Shown here: piece after piece, positions 34,494 to 43,670 of the stretch
Numbering within the stretch: the stretch's first letter is position 1
How the letters are laid out: each line of letters opens with the position of its first letter
Source of the DNA: JANRIG01 sp033765235
Lineage (GTDB): Bacteria > Bacteroidota > Bacteroidia > Cytophagales > UBA9547
Direction of reading: 5' to 3'
NCBI GenBank assembly: GCA_033765235.1
Contig: JANRIG010000036.1
Coordinates: forward strand, 1-64,000
DNA: 64,000 bases
Program-made: the position numbers and the translations under genes
The notes under the pieces: generated by a model
The model's database searches: none
The model's input: the letters and a program-made list of their open reading frames with translations, nothing else
Told to the model about the DNA's origin: nothing

Positions 34494-34522
34494 ATACAAA
34501 AAATTTTGCTTGGAAAAATGTC

Positions 34523-35890
34523 TTATTGAGTAGGACCGTTGTCCACCGCTGCCTCCAATGTAGCCTCTACATTATCAGGCAATGCAGATAGAATGTCATA
34601 TCCTGTGGCAGCTTCTATGGCATCTACAGAGGTGCGATAGGTGCCCCATGAAGTGCTTATACTGTTTACATTAGGTGTGTTCACGGCTATCACTCGTGTA
34701 GAGGTAGTGACACGGTTTACATCCCCTGTGCCTTGAGGCAATACTACTATCACTTTCCATATGCGATTGGGCACAGTGATATTTCCATTATTTATGGTAT
34801 TGTATGTGCCATTGCTGCCTGTGCCTCCTGTGCCGTATGAACCCATTATTACATAGCACTCATACCCTTGACTTACCAATGTGCGTGTATAGTCTTCAAG
34901 CCTTGCCCAAGTTTGCTGATTATTGGTTGGTGCCTGTGGTATCATATTGGTCATGAGAAAGGTTGCAGAGTTATCAGCTACAGTACTGGTACGGTCTGCC
35001 GAGGGGCAGTTATGACCACGGTCAAAACCTGAGCCACTGTAGCTGCTGCTTCCTACCTGATACCAACCTGCAGGCAATGTGTTGTCTGCCCTGAAGTCGT
35101 CTTGTCTAGGCGCAGAGCCTAACCATACATTGCCCACATACCAGCTCACCCAGTTGGGTATGGCACGGCTGCGGTTATATGACAGGTGAAATTGGGCTTT
35201 TTGCATGAGGTAGTTATTTTCATTAGAAGTAGAGGTAGTGGCATTGCTGGGGTTGCCAAATGCGCTGTGGCTTCCGTCAGGGCCTCCTGTGCCGCCACCT
35301 CCACCGCCTCCGGATGTAGTGGTTACATAGTCATTGATGGTGATATCGTCAATATTGATACGGATGCCGCTGCCTGTGATTTTGCGTATTTCAAATCTTA
35401 CATTGCCGGCCACGTTTACCGTAAATGAGGCAGTGTTGAGTGTGGTAGAAGTAGTGCTGATGGTGCTTCCTCGTTTCATCCATGTGCTACCACTGTTGGT
35501 AGATACATACAGTTCCCATGAAGAGCCTGCATCTGTGCCATACACGGCATGTTTCACTGTCACAAGGCCTGCACCTTTGGTAAGGTTAAACTGCATAGTG
35601 ACTTTACCTGAGTTGGTCATACGTACAGATTTAGAACCGGATTTGCGGTCGCTGGTGGTAGTACCTATCAAGGCATCTGTCAAGTACCATGAGCCTGTGC
35701 CCAAAGTTACTGAGGCTCCTGCATAAGATGTTTTGCTTCCGCCTTCAAAAGTTTCGGGCCAGCCGGCATATACTGCCATTTGTTCATTAGTATCTTGTGA
35801 TATTTCTACAGGTGCCACATCGTCGTGGGTACATGCAAAAGACAGTGCCATGAGGCCTGCCACTGCTAAATTTGTAATTTTTGTTTTCAT
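34523..35890 (-). CDS. DNA/RNA non-specific endonuclease lipoprotein
   Basis: This protein of about 455 aa starts at ATG 35890 and has a lipoprotein signal with lipobox LSFAC. Residues about 35-190 form a beta-rich accessory domain (TFEGGSKTSYAGASVTLGTG) ending in a Gly-rich linker. Residues about 215-440 are the nuclease: YNRSRAIPNWVSWYVGN, then SGFDRGHNCPSADRT with the catalytic DRGH motif, and NMIPQAPTNNQQTWARLEDY with the metal-binding Asn. It should degrade nucleic acid outside the cell or in the periplasm, for nutrients or biofilm DNA. A frame extension of 39 codons upstream is not needed. Confidence 0.93.
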   Translation of the reverse strand: MKTKITNLAVAGLMALSFACTHDDVAPVEISQDTNEQMAVYAGWPETFEGGSKTSYAGASVTLGTGSWYLTDALIGTTTSDRKSGSKSVRMTNSGKVTMQFNLTKGAGLVTVKHAVYGTDAGSSWELYVSTNSGSTWMKRGSTISTTSTTLNTASFTVNVAGNVRFEIRKITGSGIRINIDDITINDYVTTTSGGGGGGGTGGPDGSHSAFGNPSNATTSTSNENNYLMQKAQFHLSYNRSRAIPNWVSWYVGNVWLGSAPRQDDFRADNTLPAGWYQVGSSSYSGSGFDRGHNCPSADRTSTVADNSATFLMTNMIPQAPTNNQQTWARLEDYTRTLVSQGYECYVIMGSYGTGGTGSNGTYNTINNGNITVPNRIWKVIVVLPQGTGDVNRVTTSTRVIAVNTPNVNSISTSWGTYRTSVDAIEAATGYDILSALPDNVEATLEAAVDNGPTQ

Positions 35891-35929
35891 TTTATTTTGG
35901 GTTAATAATTTTATATTTGATTTACGGTT

Positions 35930-35937
35930 CAAAAGTA
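35930..35937 (-). promoter_or_regulatory. -7 promoter box for endonuclease
   Basis: TACTTTTG on the minus strand fits TAnnTTTG and is 40 bases before ATG 35890. No -33 TTTG is clear. It lies within the upstream frame extension, supporting the later start. Confidence 0.5.
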
Positions 35938-36140
35938 GTGTAAGGTGGATGTAATAAAAATTACAGTTTGAAGTGAATAGTAAAATTACAAAAATGAAAA
36001 TTTTCAATTTCTAATTGGTTAATAAGGCTATATTATCCCATACAATAAATATTAAGCACAGCAATGGTAAGAGATACACGTAATCATAATCTTAATGAAT
36101 GAAAAAAATCATGTCAATTTTCTACTTTTTGTTTATGTAT

Positions 36141-36707
36141 CTATTTTGGCAGCCCAGATATACCTCCGGATACTATAAACTTCATGGCATCAGCTACAGG
36201 TATGTCGAGGTACTCTACGCTAGACTTGGGCACTACAAACAAATTGCCCGAAAATGCATAAGAGTCAGGCACATACACCGCTACCATGTCGGGTTTGCCT
36301 AAAGAAGTAAGGTCTGTTTCGGTTACAAAACCGAGCCTTTGTACTTCAATATCTTTTTCTAACTTTACTAATACAGGTTGTTTGAATTTTTTGCTTTCAC
36401 CCGAAAAACTTGAAAATACATCTTTGAGCGACTTGTATATATAATTGAATATGGGTAGCTTTTCCAGCGATGTCTCCAATATGGTAAATATAGGCTTGGC
36501 AAATACCAGCGAACCTAAATACCCCAATAATGTGACTGCCGAAATAATAATAAGTATGCCTATGCCCGGTATATTAATGGGTATGAGCGAGTCTAAATAA
36601 TTAAACGCACTGATTAATATATACATAGTAATTATTATGGGAGCTGTGAAAAATATTCCACGCAAAAAATATGATATAAATTTTTTCATTATTATACTTT
36701 TGTCCAT
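36141..36707 (-). CDS. DUF502 membrane protein
   Basis: This 188-aa protein has two N-terminal membrane helices (about 12-35 and 45-68) and a C-terminal domain with LPIFNYIYKSLKDVF, PDMVAVYVPDSYAFSG and FVVPKSSVEYLDIPVADAMK, typical of DUF502. Its molecular role is unknown. The start is ATG 36707 or the MKKF six codons later. It follows the LptF/G-type permease by 15 bases on the same strand. Confidence 0.9.
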   Translation of the reverse strand: MDKSIIMKKFISYFLRGIFFTAPIIITMYILISAFNYLDSLIPINIPGIGILIIISAVTLLGYLGSLVFAKPIFTILETSLEKLPIFNYIYKSLKDVFSSFSGESKKFKQPVLVKLEKDIEVQRLGFVTETDLTSLGKPDMVAVYVPDSYAFSGNLFVVPKSSVEYLDIPVADAMKFIVSGGISGLPK

Positions 36708-36722
36708 TTCAATATCAATATA

Positions 36723-37799
36723 TTATTTGGGCAGGCGAATATACATAATATAACCGATTAATGAAAATACTACATTAGGTATCCAAGCAGAATATTCGGG
36801 AGGCATATTGCCTACATTGGCTATGCTGCGCCCTATCCATACAAATATGATATAGATAAATGCAAGCACAAAGCCAAATGCTATCTTGAGCCCTACTCCA
36901 CCTCTTGATTTTTGTGCAGATACTATCACGCCCATAAGTGTGAGTATGATTATAGCAAAAGGATATGATATACGTCCGTATTTTTCTACCAAATAGGGCT
37001 CTACACCCTCAGAGCCTCTCTCACGCAATACCGCTATATGCTCATTTAGTTCGTCTATGGTGAGCTGCTCATAGAGCATGTGCTGTGTTTCAAAATCTTT
37101 GGGTTGCAATGAAAGTGTAGTGTCTAGAAACTCACCTTTTTGTGAAGTTTCTTTCATATTATCAAAAGTGTGCCGAGTATAGTACTCCAGTCGCCACTTC
37201 TGTGTATCAGGGACCCATAGCATGCGATTGGCTGATATTTTGCTATGCAGTGTATGGTCTTTGATGTTTTCTATAGTGACTAAATAGCCTGTATGTATGC
37301 TATTGTTATAACTTTCGATATATACATAGGTTTCGGGACCAACTTTGATATGGAAATTGCGTTTGTCGAAATAATAGCGCCCGCGTACATACATATTTTC
37401 AAACGAATGCCTCACTTTACTTGCCCTCGGTATCACCCAGCCATACATATAATATATAGATATCCCTATAAGTGCCGATCCTATAATGTATGGCACCAAA
37501 AATCTGTTAAAACTCACACCAGATGCTAATATTGCTGTTATCTCTGTGCGTGCTGCCAGCTTTGCTGTCACAAATATGGTAGCTATGAATATGATAATGG
37601 GCGATATAAGGTTGAATATATAAGGAATAAAGTTGAGATAATAATCGAATATGATGGCATTGAGAGGAGCATGTTTGGTAATGAAGTCTTCATTTTTTTC
37701 GGTATAGTCTATCACACATATCACCAATAGCATGATAAACACTACAAACAAAAATGTAGTGATATATTTCACAAGTATATACCTGTCAAGTATTTTCAT
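36723..37799 (-). CDS. LptF/LptG-family lipopolysaccharide export permease
   Basis: This protein of about 358 aa starts at ATG 37799 (MKILDRYILVKYITTFLFVV). It has the LptF/G layout: three N-terminal membrane helices, a periplasmic beta-jellyroll-like domain (about 130-260, including YFDKRNFHIKVGPETYVYIE and RLEYYTRHTF), then three C-terminal helices with KYGRISYPFAIIILTLMGV. LptF and LptG form the membrane part of the LptB2FGC machine that extracts lipopolysaccharide. A second paralogue is expected elsewhere in the genome. It follows pfkA by 76 bases. Confidence 0.93.
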   Translation of the reverse strand: MKILDRYILVKYITTFLFVVFIMLLVICVIDYTEKNEDFITKHAPLNAIIFDYYLNFIPYIFNLISPIIIFIATIFVTAKLAARTEITAILASGVSFNRFLVPYIIGSALIGISIYYMYGWVIPRASKVRHSFENMYVRGRYYFDKRNFHIKVGPETYVYIESYNNSIHTGYLVTIENIKDHTLHSKISANRMLWVPDTQKWRLEYYTRHTFDNMKETSQKGEFLDTTLSLQPKDFETQHMLYEQLTIDELNEHIAVLRERGSEGVEPYLVEKYGRISYPFAIIILTLMGVIVSAQKSRGGVGLKIAFGFVLAFIYIIFVWIGRSIANVGNMPPEYSAWIPNVVFSLIGYIMYIRLPK

Positions 37800-37875
37800 A
37801 AAAGCAAACAGCATTGATATATGGCACAAACTTAGTAATTTGAGCCTATTATTGTGTTATTTTTTGTGGCAAATG

Positions 37876-38916
37876 CTAAGATTTATCTTTCTTTTGGTCG
37901 CTGAGCTTGAATTTGTATCTGCGTCCACTCAATATTTCTATCATGCGTACGAGTTCTTTATTATATGGTTTTTTCTTGTAAATGGCATCGTGCAGAGGAG
38001 TGTAAGTAAGTTTTTTGTTTACTACTCCTGCCATCACATTGCTTTCGCCGGTGAGCAGCCCTTCTACAGCAGCTAAACCAAGCCTGCTGGCAAGTACTCT
38101 ATCGGTAGCTGTAGGCGAGCCTCCACGCTGCACATGTCCGAGTTGGGTTACTTTTATATCCATGTGAGGCAATGAGCGCTTCACACGTGTGGCTATCTCA
38201 GTAGCACTGCCTTCTTCATCGCCCTCTGCTACTACAATAATATGCGATGACTTACTGTGGTTAGACTCTTCTTTGAGCTTATTTATGACATAGTGGGTTG
38301 ATGTTTTTGTTTCAGGTATCATGGCCAGCTCAGCACCGCCGCCTATGGCAGAGCGCACTGCTATGAAGCCAGTATCGCGTCCCATTACTTCCACAAAAAA
38401 TATACGGTCGTGGGCATCTGCTGTATCGCGTATTTTATCTATAGCTGCCAATGCAGTGTTTACTGCTGTGTCAAAGCCTATGGTAAAGTCAGTGCCAAAC
38501 AAATCATTGTCTATAGTGCCGGGCACACCTATCACAGGTACCCCAAACTCTTCATGAAAATTTTTTGCACCTGTAAATGTACCGTTACCTCCTATGGCAA
38601 TCAATCCGCCAATTTTGAACTTTTTTATATTTTCAAATGCCTTTTTGCGTCCTTCTTTGGTTCTAAAATCCTCACTCCGAGCCGACTTGAGTATAGTGCC
38701 GCCGCGTTGTATAATATTGCTCACAGAGTATCCATCCATATCTACTATATTGCCCTGTATGAGTCCGTCATATCCTCGTATAATACCGCATACATCTATA
38801 CCATAGTATACTGCGCCACGCACCACAGCCCTAATGGCAGCATTCATACCCGGTGCATCGCCTCCTGAGGTAAATACAGCAATTTTTTGTATATCTGTAG
38901 TAATTTTGAGCGACAT
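37876..38916 (-). CDS. pfkA: 6-phosphofructokinase (ATP-type)
   Basis: This 346-aa glycolytic enzyme phosphorylates fructose 6-phosphate. Motifs are TSGGDAPGMNAAIRA, GGTILKSARSEDFR, VIGVPGTIDNDLFGTDFT with the catalytic Asp residues, EVMGRDTGF, AEGD and LGHVQRGGSPTATDR. The nucleotide-binding loop reads GGNGTFTGA: the Gly typical of ATP-dependent enzymes is kept, but the preceding metal-binding Asp (Asp103 in the E. coli enzyme) is Asn, encoded by the codon at 38584-38586. Everything else looks intact. Confidence 0.96.
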   Translation of the reverse strand: MSLKITTDIQKIAVFTSGGDAPGMNAAIRAVVRGAVYYGIDVCGIIRGYDGLIQGNIVDMDGYSVSNIIQRGGTILKSARSEDFRTKEGRKKAFENIKKFKIGGLIAIGGNGTFTGAKNFHEEFGVPVIGVPGTIDNDLFGTDFTIGFDTAVNTALAAIDKIRDTADAHDRIFFVEVMGRDTGFIAVRSAIGGGAELAMIPETKTSTHYVINKLKEESNHSKSSHIIVVAEGDEEGSATEIATRVKRSLPHMDIKVTQLGHVQRGGSPTATDRVLASRLGLAAVEGLLTGESNVMAGVVNKKLTYTPLHDAIYKKKPYNKELVRMIEILSGRRYKFKLSDQKKDKS

Positions 38917-39050
38917 ATATCTATAAACTTTAGGAGGTCAAATATTTATTAAATAATTTAATAAGGCAATTTTTATAAAAATATATATAAATACAAAATA
39001 ATACATCATAAAATATATGCATTTTTGAAAAAAAAATAATTTTCTACAAT

Positions 39051-40181
39051 ATGCAGCCTCTCAAAATGGTGGATTTGCACTCCCAATACATTAAAATAAA
39101 ACCTGAAATAGACAATGCCATTCAATCTGTACTCGACAGCACACAATTCATACTAGGCCATGAGGTGAACTTATTTGCGCAAGAATTACAAAATTATCTT
39201 CAAGTACCACACGTAATACCCTGTGCCAATGGCACTGATGCGCTACAGCTTGCTCTCATGGCACTCGAGCTGCCTCCAAAGTCTGAAATATTAGTCCCTA
39301 CCTTTAACTATATAGCTGCAGCCGAAGCCATCAGTTTGCTGGGGCACATACCCGTATTTGTAGATGCATCTGCAGATTATAACATGAGCATAGCAGATAT
39401 TAATAATAAAATTACCAAAAATACCAAAGCCATAATAGCTGTACACCTATTTGGGCAATGTGCTGATATGGATAAGATTATGAAAATAGCATCATCCTAC
39501 AACATACCTGTGATAGAAGACAATGCTCAGTCTATGGGTAGTATTTGTAGGGTAAATGGGGCAGATAAATATGCAGGTACTATTGGCAATATTGGCACTA
39601 CATCTTTTTTTCCTGCCAAAAATCTTGGATGCTTTGGCGACGGTGGTGCAGTTTTTACCCATGATGCCGAACTTGCGTTTCGTATCAAGACTATAGCAAA
39701 CCACGGACAGAGCCGACGATATTATCATGATATGGTAGGTATCAACTCGCGTCTCGACACACTACAGGCTGCTGTATTGCGTGTGAAACTCAAACATTTG
39801 GACAGTTATAATACACTCCGTATTGCGCTGGCATATAAGTACAATGCCCATTTCAAAAACCATAAATATATTCAAACACCTTTGTACAATGGTTACAGCA
39901 CTTATGTATTTCATCAATATGTAATGAGGGTAAAAGGTGGATATAGAGATGGCTTAAAACAACATTTGGATACACATAGCATTCCCAATATGATATACTA
40001 TCCGGTACCCTTGCATTTGCAAGGTGTATTCAAAATGTATGGATATACAGTAGGTGATTATCCTATAGCAGAGGCATTGTGTAGCGAGGTAATAGCACTA
40101 CCTATGCAAACAGAACTTGACGATGAGCAAATCCATAGTATTGTAAATGCAGTAGATGAATATTTTAATTCCTTACAATAA
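39051..40181 (+). CDS. DegT/DnrJ/EryC1-family sugar aminotransferase
   Basis: This 376-aa PLP enzyme is predicted to aminate a nucleotide-linked keto sugar for surface-glycan synthesis. Signatures are YLQVPHVIPCANGTDALQLA, PTFNYIAAAEAISLLGH, VIEDNAQSMG, the PLP-lysine segment FFPAKNLGCFGDGGA, NSRLDTLQAAVLRVKL and MIYYPVPLHLQ. Length is normal. It starts at ATG 39051, transcribed away from pfkA and just ahead of a cytochrome c gene with a 27-base gap. The sugar product cannot be determined from sequence alone. Confidence 0.93.
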   Translation: MQPLKMVDLHSQYIKIKPEIDNAIQSVLDSTQFILGHEVNLFAQELQNYLQVPHVIPCANGTDALQLALMALELPPKSEILVPTFNYIAAAEAISLLGHIPVFVDASADYNMSIADINNKITKNTKAIIAVHLFGQCADMDKIMKIASSYNIPVIEDNAQSMGSICRVNGADKYAGTIGNIGTTSFFPAKNLGCFGDGGAVFTHDAELAFRIKTIANHGQSRRYYHDMVGINSRLDTLQAAVLRVKLKHLDSYNTLRIALAYKYNAHFKNHKYIQTPLYNGYSTYVFHQYVMRVKGGYRDGLKQHLDTHSIPNMIYYPVPLHLQGVFKMYGYTVGDYPIAEALCSEVIALPMQTELDDEQIHSIVNAVDEYFNSLQ

Positions 40182-40208
40182 TGTATCACATACTCTAAAT
40201 ATCGTAAA

Positions 40209-41537
40209 TTGTACATATACAGCACTTTGCTTTGTATTTTCACTATTTTTATTCAAGTAGCTTATGGTCAAAGTGTGAGTTTTGCCAATGATATAGCTCC
40301 TATTATTTATACCAAATGTGCCTCTTGCCATCACAAAGGTGGAGTGGCACCGTTTGCACTCATAAGCTATGACCAAGTCAAGCGTCATGCCAAAATGATA
40401 AAATTGGTGACTGAGATAAAGTATATGCCCCCACTCAAGGCTGACCCACAATATGCGCGGTATGCAAACTACCATACGCTCACAGACCAAGAAATAGCAC
40501 TCATATCGCGGTGGGTAAAACTAGGTGCAAATAGGGGAGAGGGTACAGAAAAACCTTATTCAGAGTATCTAACATCATCCAAAAGTGTGGAATGGGGAAA
40601 GCCTGACTTGGTAGTAAAGTTAGACTCCTTTTTGCATCAAGGCGACAATAAAGAGAGATTTATTATTTACCGAAAAAATATAATATTGCCTTCAGACACC
40701 ACTGTATGCCATTGCGAGTTTGAGCCCGGAAATAAAAAAATCATTCACCATATGGATGCATTCATCTATCATTTTACACCGCAAACAATATTTGCCAATA
40801 ATACAAACATCATCACCGAAGACACCTTTCGTACAGAATATGCCAAAAATTATTATTTAAAAATGTTTAACCACAATGGCACAATGGCAATCAAAGAGCT
40901 TACATCCGTGGTTGACTATTTTCCGGGTGCATTGCCGGTCACTTATCCTGCTGGCATAGCCAAAACATTCAAAATAAAACAAAAGAGTGCCATTGTAGTG
41001 AGCTCAGTACATTATGGATTCAGTAGTGCACCCGAGTGGGATAAGTCATTATTCAAATTTTGGTATTGCAAAAAATCACCCAAGCGCAAAATTCTCACCA
41101 TGGTACTGGGCTCGCCTGACCATCCTATAAAGCCTGCATTGGAGCTGCAACCCAATGAAGCCAAAAAGTGTAGTACCCGTATCAACGTAGCTTTCGATAT
41201 AAGCATGGTGAGCATACAGCCACATATGCACCTGATAGGGCGCAGGTTCAAAAGCTATGCCCTTACTCCTACAGGAGATACTATCAGGCTTATACGCATA
41301 CATGATTGGGACTTTCGCTGGCAGCGCAGCTATAAATATAAATACCCTGTAAAGATACCCAAAGGCTCCATAATATATGCCGAAGCTTGGTATGATAACA
41401 CTACCAATAACCCTTACAACCCATCGCACCCACCACAAAAAGTAGGGCATAGCATACATACAAAAGATGAAATGCTGCAACTTTGGCTATTTTTTATGCC
41501 ATACCAACAGGGCGATGAGAAATTGAGCCTTGAGTAA
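40209..41537 (+). CDS. secreted cytochrome c / copper monooxygenase-like protein
   Basis: This 442-aa protein starts at TTG 40209 and has a signal peptide ending VAYGQ. Residues about 25-110 are a small cytochrome c domain with one haem site, CASCH at residues 37-41. The rest resembles type II copper ascorbate-dependent monooxygenases: HHMDAFIYH, VSSVHYGF, QPHMHLIGRRF and a KDEMLQLWLFF segment supply the His and Met ligands. Similar fusions occur in Bacteroidota and Planctomycetes with unknown substrates. It ends three bases from the converging stop of the dehydrogenase gene. Confidence 0.8.
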   Translation: MYIYSTLLCIFTIFIQVAYGQSVSFANDIAPIIYTKCASCHHKGGVAPFALISYDQVKRHAKMIKLVTEIKYMPPLKADPQYARYANYHTLTDQEIALISRWVKLGANRGEGTEKPYSEYLTSSKSVEWGKPDLVVKLDSFLHQGDNKERFIIYRKNIILPSDTTVCHCEFEPGNKKIIHHMDAFIYHFTPQTIFANNTNIITEDTFRTEYAKNYYLKMFNHNGTMAIKELTSVVDYFPGALPVTYPAGIAKTFKIKQKSAIVVSSVHYGFSSAPEWDKSLFKFWYCKKSPKRKILTMVLGSPDHPIKPALELQPNEAKKCSTRINVAFDISMVSIQPHMHLIGRRFKSYALTPTGDTIRLIRIHDWDFRWQRSYKYKYPVKIPKGSIIYAEAWYDNTTNNPYNPSHPPQKVGHSIHTKDEMLQLWLFFMPYQQGDEKLSLE

Positions 41538-41540
41538 GAC

Positions 41541-42584
41541 TTAATTTTGCACCCCTATCTTAAATATTACTTTGTTGTGATATGCTTTTTTGTGCACTAT
41601 ACTGTCAAATATGGCAGGACCTTGCTCCAAAGGTACCAAATCTGTAATGAGCGGAGCTACTATGAGTTCTTTGTCCATAAATTTGAGTACTGTAGTCCAG
41701 TCGTCGGTGCCTCGAGGTACTATTTTGCTATTCCAAGTACCGTATATAGTGAGTTCTTTGCGCAAAATGTCTGAAAAGTCTTTTTCACCAATTTTAAATT
41801 CTCCAAAAATATTTCCCATAAATACTATTTCGCCAAACATAGCTGCGCACTGTATAGCTTGCAAAAATGTACTTGGCAGCCCACATGCCTCTACCACTCT
41901 CATAGCACCTTCGCCTTGGGTCATGTCTTTGATGGTTTTTACAGGATCAGATTGTGCACTGTTTACCACCTCAAAACCCATATCTTTGGCTATTTTGAGC
42001 TTGCGGTCATCTACATCAGTGAGTATCACGCGCTCACAGCCATGTATGCGCAACCACTGCGCCACCATATTGCCTATGGGTCCGGCCCCTATCACTGCTG
42101 CTGTGTCTCCTGCTTGCAACTTAAATTTGCGCACACCATGCAGGGCTACTGCTGCAGGCTCTGTCATGGATGCGTGTACAATATTTACATGCTCAGGTAT
42201 GCGAAATAGGTTTTCGGTGGGCACTCGCAAATATTCTTCAAAAGCACCGTCGCGACGGCTGCCAAAGTAGTCGTATCCTACCCCTTGGGCATAGTCACCG
42301 GTGGCATAGGTTTTGTCATCTTTGTTGGGTATAAGGGGGAACACAGCTACTCTGTCGCCTGTCTTAAACTCGCCTCCATCTTCAGCTACGGTACCCGAAA
42401 ATTCGTGCCCCATTACCAATGGATAGTGGTATGCTTTGCCATGAAATCCTCGTGGTATGTCTGAGCCGCATATCCCGCAGGCAGCTACTTTTATCAGTAC
42501 CGATTTTGTGCCTTGAGGTGCATCGGGTATTGGTCTTTCTTCAATGGCAAGTATGCCTTTTTCTTTTAGTACTAGTGCTTTCAT
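41541..42584 (-). CDS. zinc-type alcohol dehydrogenase lacking structural zinc ligands
   Basis: This 347-aa medium-chain dehydrogenase most resembles galactitol-1-phosphate/sorbitol dehydrogenases. The catalytic zinc site is present (ACGICGSD with Cys39, MGHEF with His60-Glu61, MTEPAAVALHG), as is the Rossmann motif VIGAGPIGNM. The structural zinc lobe, normally C-x2-C-x2-C-x7-C, keeps exact spacing but reads Asn87, Asp90, Tyr93 and Gly101, so all four cysteines are replaced. The frame is intact and the rest of the lobe (YDYFGSRRDGAFEEYL) is conserved, suggesting an active zinc-lobe-less variant. The substrate is probably a polyol or sugar alcohol. Confidence 0.88.
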   Translation of the reverse strand: MKALVLKEKGILAIEERPIPDAPQGTKSVLIKVAACGICGSDIPRGFHGKAYHYPLVMGHEFSGTVAEDGGEFKTGDRVAVFPLIPNKDDKTYATGDYAQGVGYDYFGSRRDGAFEEYLRVPTENLFRIPEHVNIVHASMTEPAAVALHGVRKFKLQAGDTAAVIGAGPIGNMVAQWLRIHGCERVILTDVDDRKLKIAKDMGFEVVNSAQSDPVKTIKDMTQGEGAMRVVEACGLPSTFLQAIQCAAMFGEIVFMGNIFGEFKIGEKDFSDILRKELTIYGTWNSKIVPRGTDDWTTVLKFMDKELIVAPLITDLVPLEQGPAIFDSIVHKKAYHNKVIFKIGVQN

Positions 42585-42783
42585 TTGTCTATGAAATGAT
42601 TATTTATGATTATAATAAACATAATATTGAGCAAATATAATCATATATTTATTTTCAAAGCATAAAAATATAATATTAGTCTATATAATAAATAAATTTA
42701 TAGGGATAATAGCATTTTGTATTTGTACATTCATTAGGTTTGTTTTTGATAATGTTATATCATTTTTATTAATAGTACAATAT

Positions 42784-43545
42784 ATGCATGAAACTTTACA
42801 TTCGATATTCAGCTTACTAAGCCTTACGCTCATGGAAATGGCTTTGTGTATAGACAATGCCATATTCATAACCATACTATCCAGCAGATTGCCTACCACA
42901 CCACAGAGGGAAAGAATGCGCAGCCTGGGCTTAGTAGTAGCATTAGTCATAAATATAGCCATGATTTCAATTATTAAACTTCATGACTCATTGGTGCTAG
43001 AGCTTTTTACTTTCATGGGGCATCGCGTGAGCATGCAAGATGTGATATTGATATTTGGTGGAGCATTTCTCATAGCCAACAGCACCATAGAAATACATAA
43101 AAAAATGGAGGGTGACGAGGCTGAGCGCAATGGTCATAAAGCTGAAGCAGCCAGTTTTTTATCTGTATTTATTAAAATAATATTTATGAATGTAGTTTTC
43201 TCATTTGACTCTGTACTCACCGCTATTGCACTGGTACATGAGGTATGGAAAATGTATATAGCCATATTTATTGCACTATTTGTAATGTACTTTTTTATAA
43301 AACCTATAGACTATTTTGTGAAACATCATCCCACTACCAAGATATTAGCCTTAGCATTTCTCATGCTCATAGGGCTCATGCTCATCATGGAAGGGCTCGA
43401 AGAAGCGGTAGACAAAGGTTATGTATATTTTGCCATGGCATTTTCCATATTTGTAGAGGTCATAAATATTAGCATACAAAAAAGAAATACCAAGACTGTA
43501 GTGCTACATGAGCAGCATGTGGTGGACGATGACGATGATGTGTGA
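42784..43545 (+). CDS. TerC-family integral membrane protein
   Basis: This 253-aa protein has about seven membrane helices. The family motif MEMALCIDNAIF is in helix one, NVVFSFDSVLTAIA in the second half mirrors it, and both carry the conserved acidic residues likely to bind metal ions. The C-terminus ends in a run of Asp residues. TerC proteins are linked to metal (manganese, tellurium) export or membrane-protein metalation. The stop codon overlaps the 3' end of the tRNA-Val gene on the other strand by three bases. Confidence 0.92.
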   Translation: MHETLHSIFSLLSLTLMEMALCIDNAIFITILSSRLPTTPQRERMRSLGLVVALVINIAMISIIKLHDSLVLELFTFMGHRVSMQDVILIFGGAFLIANSTIEIHKKMEGDEAERNGHKAEAASFLSVFIKIIFMNVVFSFDSVLTAIALVHEVWKMYIAIFIALFVMYFFIKPIDYFVKHHPTTKILALAFLMLIGLMLIMEGLEEAVDKGYVYFAMAFSIFVEVINISIQKRNTKTVVLHEQHVVDDDDDV

Positions 43546-43617
43546 GTTGTGAGGGACTCGAACCCCCGACCCCTACCCTGTCAAGGTAATGCTCTGAACC
43601 AACTGAGCTAACAACTC
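43543..43617 (-). tRNA. tRNA-Val (anticodon GAC)
   Basis: On the minus strand the acceptor arms GAGTTGT and ACAACTC pair perfectly (seven pairs). The D arm (AGCTCAGTTGGT), anticodon stem TTACC/GGTAG with loop TTGACAG (anticodon GAC at 43582-43580) and T arm with GGTTCGAGTCC are all standard. CCA is not encoded. The last base, the discriminator A, lies within the TerC stop codon region. Confidence 0.95.
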
Positions 43618-43670
43618 TGTTAATAATTTTTGCAAATTTACTACTTTATTTACATCAAAAAACTGCAAGA

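Noticed and set aside
37876..38916. Pyrophosphate-dependent phosphofructokinase
   Set aside because: The Gly after the altered Asp is kept, and the PGTIDNDL loop is that of ATP-dependent enzymes.
42585..42783. Riboswitch or RNA element upstream of TerC
   Set aside because: TerC genes elsewhere can carry a manganese riboswitch, but this 199-base AT-rich gap shows no conserved stems or the expected motifs.
43543..43617. tRNA-Asp on the plus strand
   Set aside because: The plus-strand reading GTC does not sit in a correct cloverleaf; the minus strand has perfect D, anticodon and T arms with anticodon GAC for valine.
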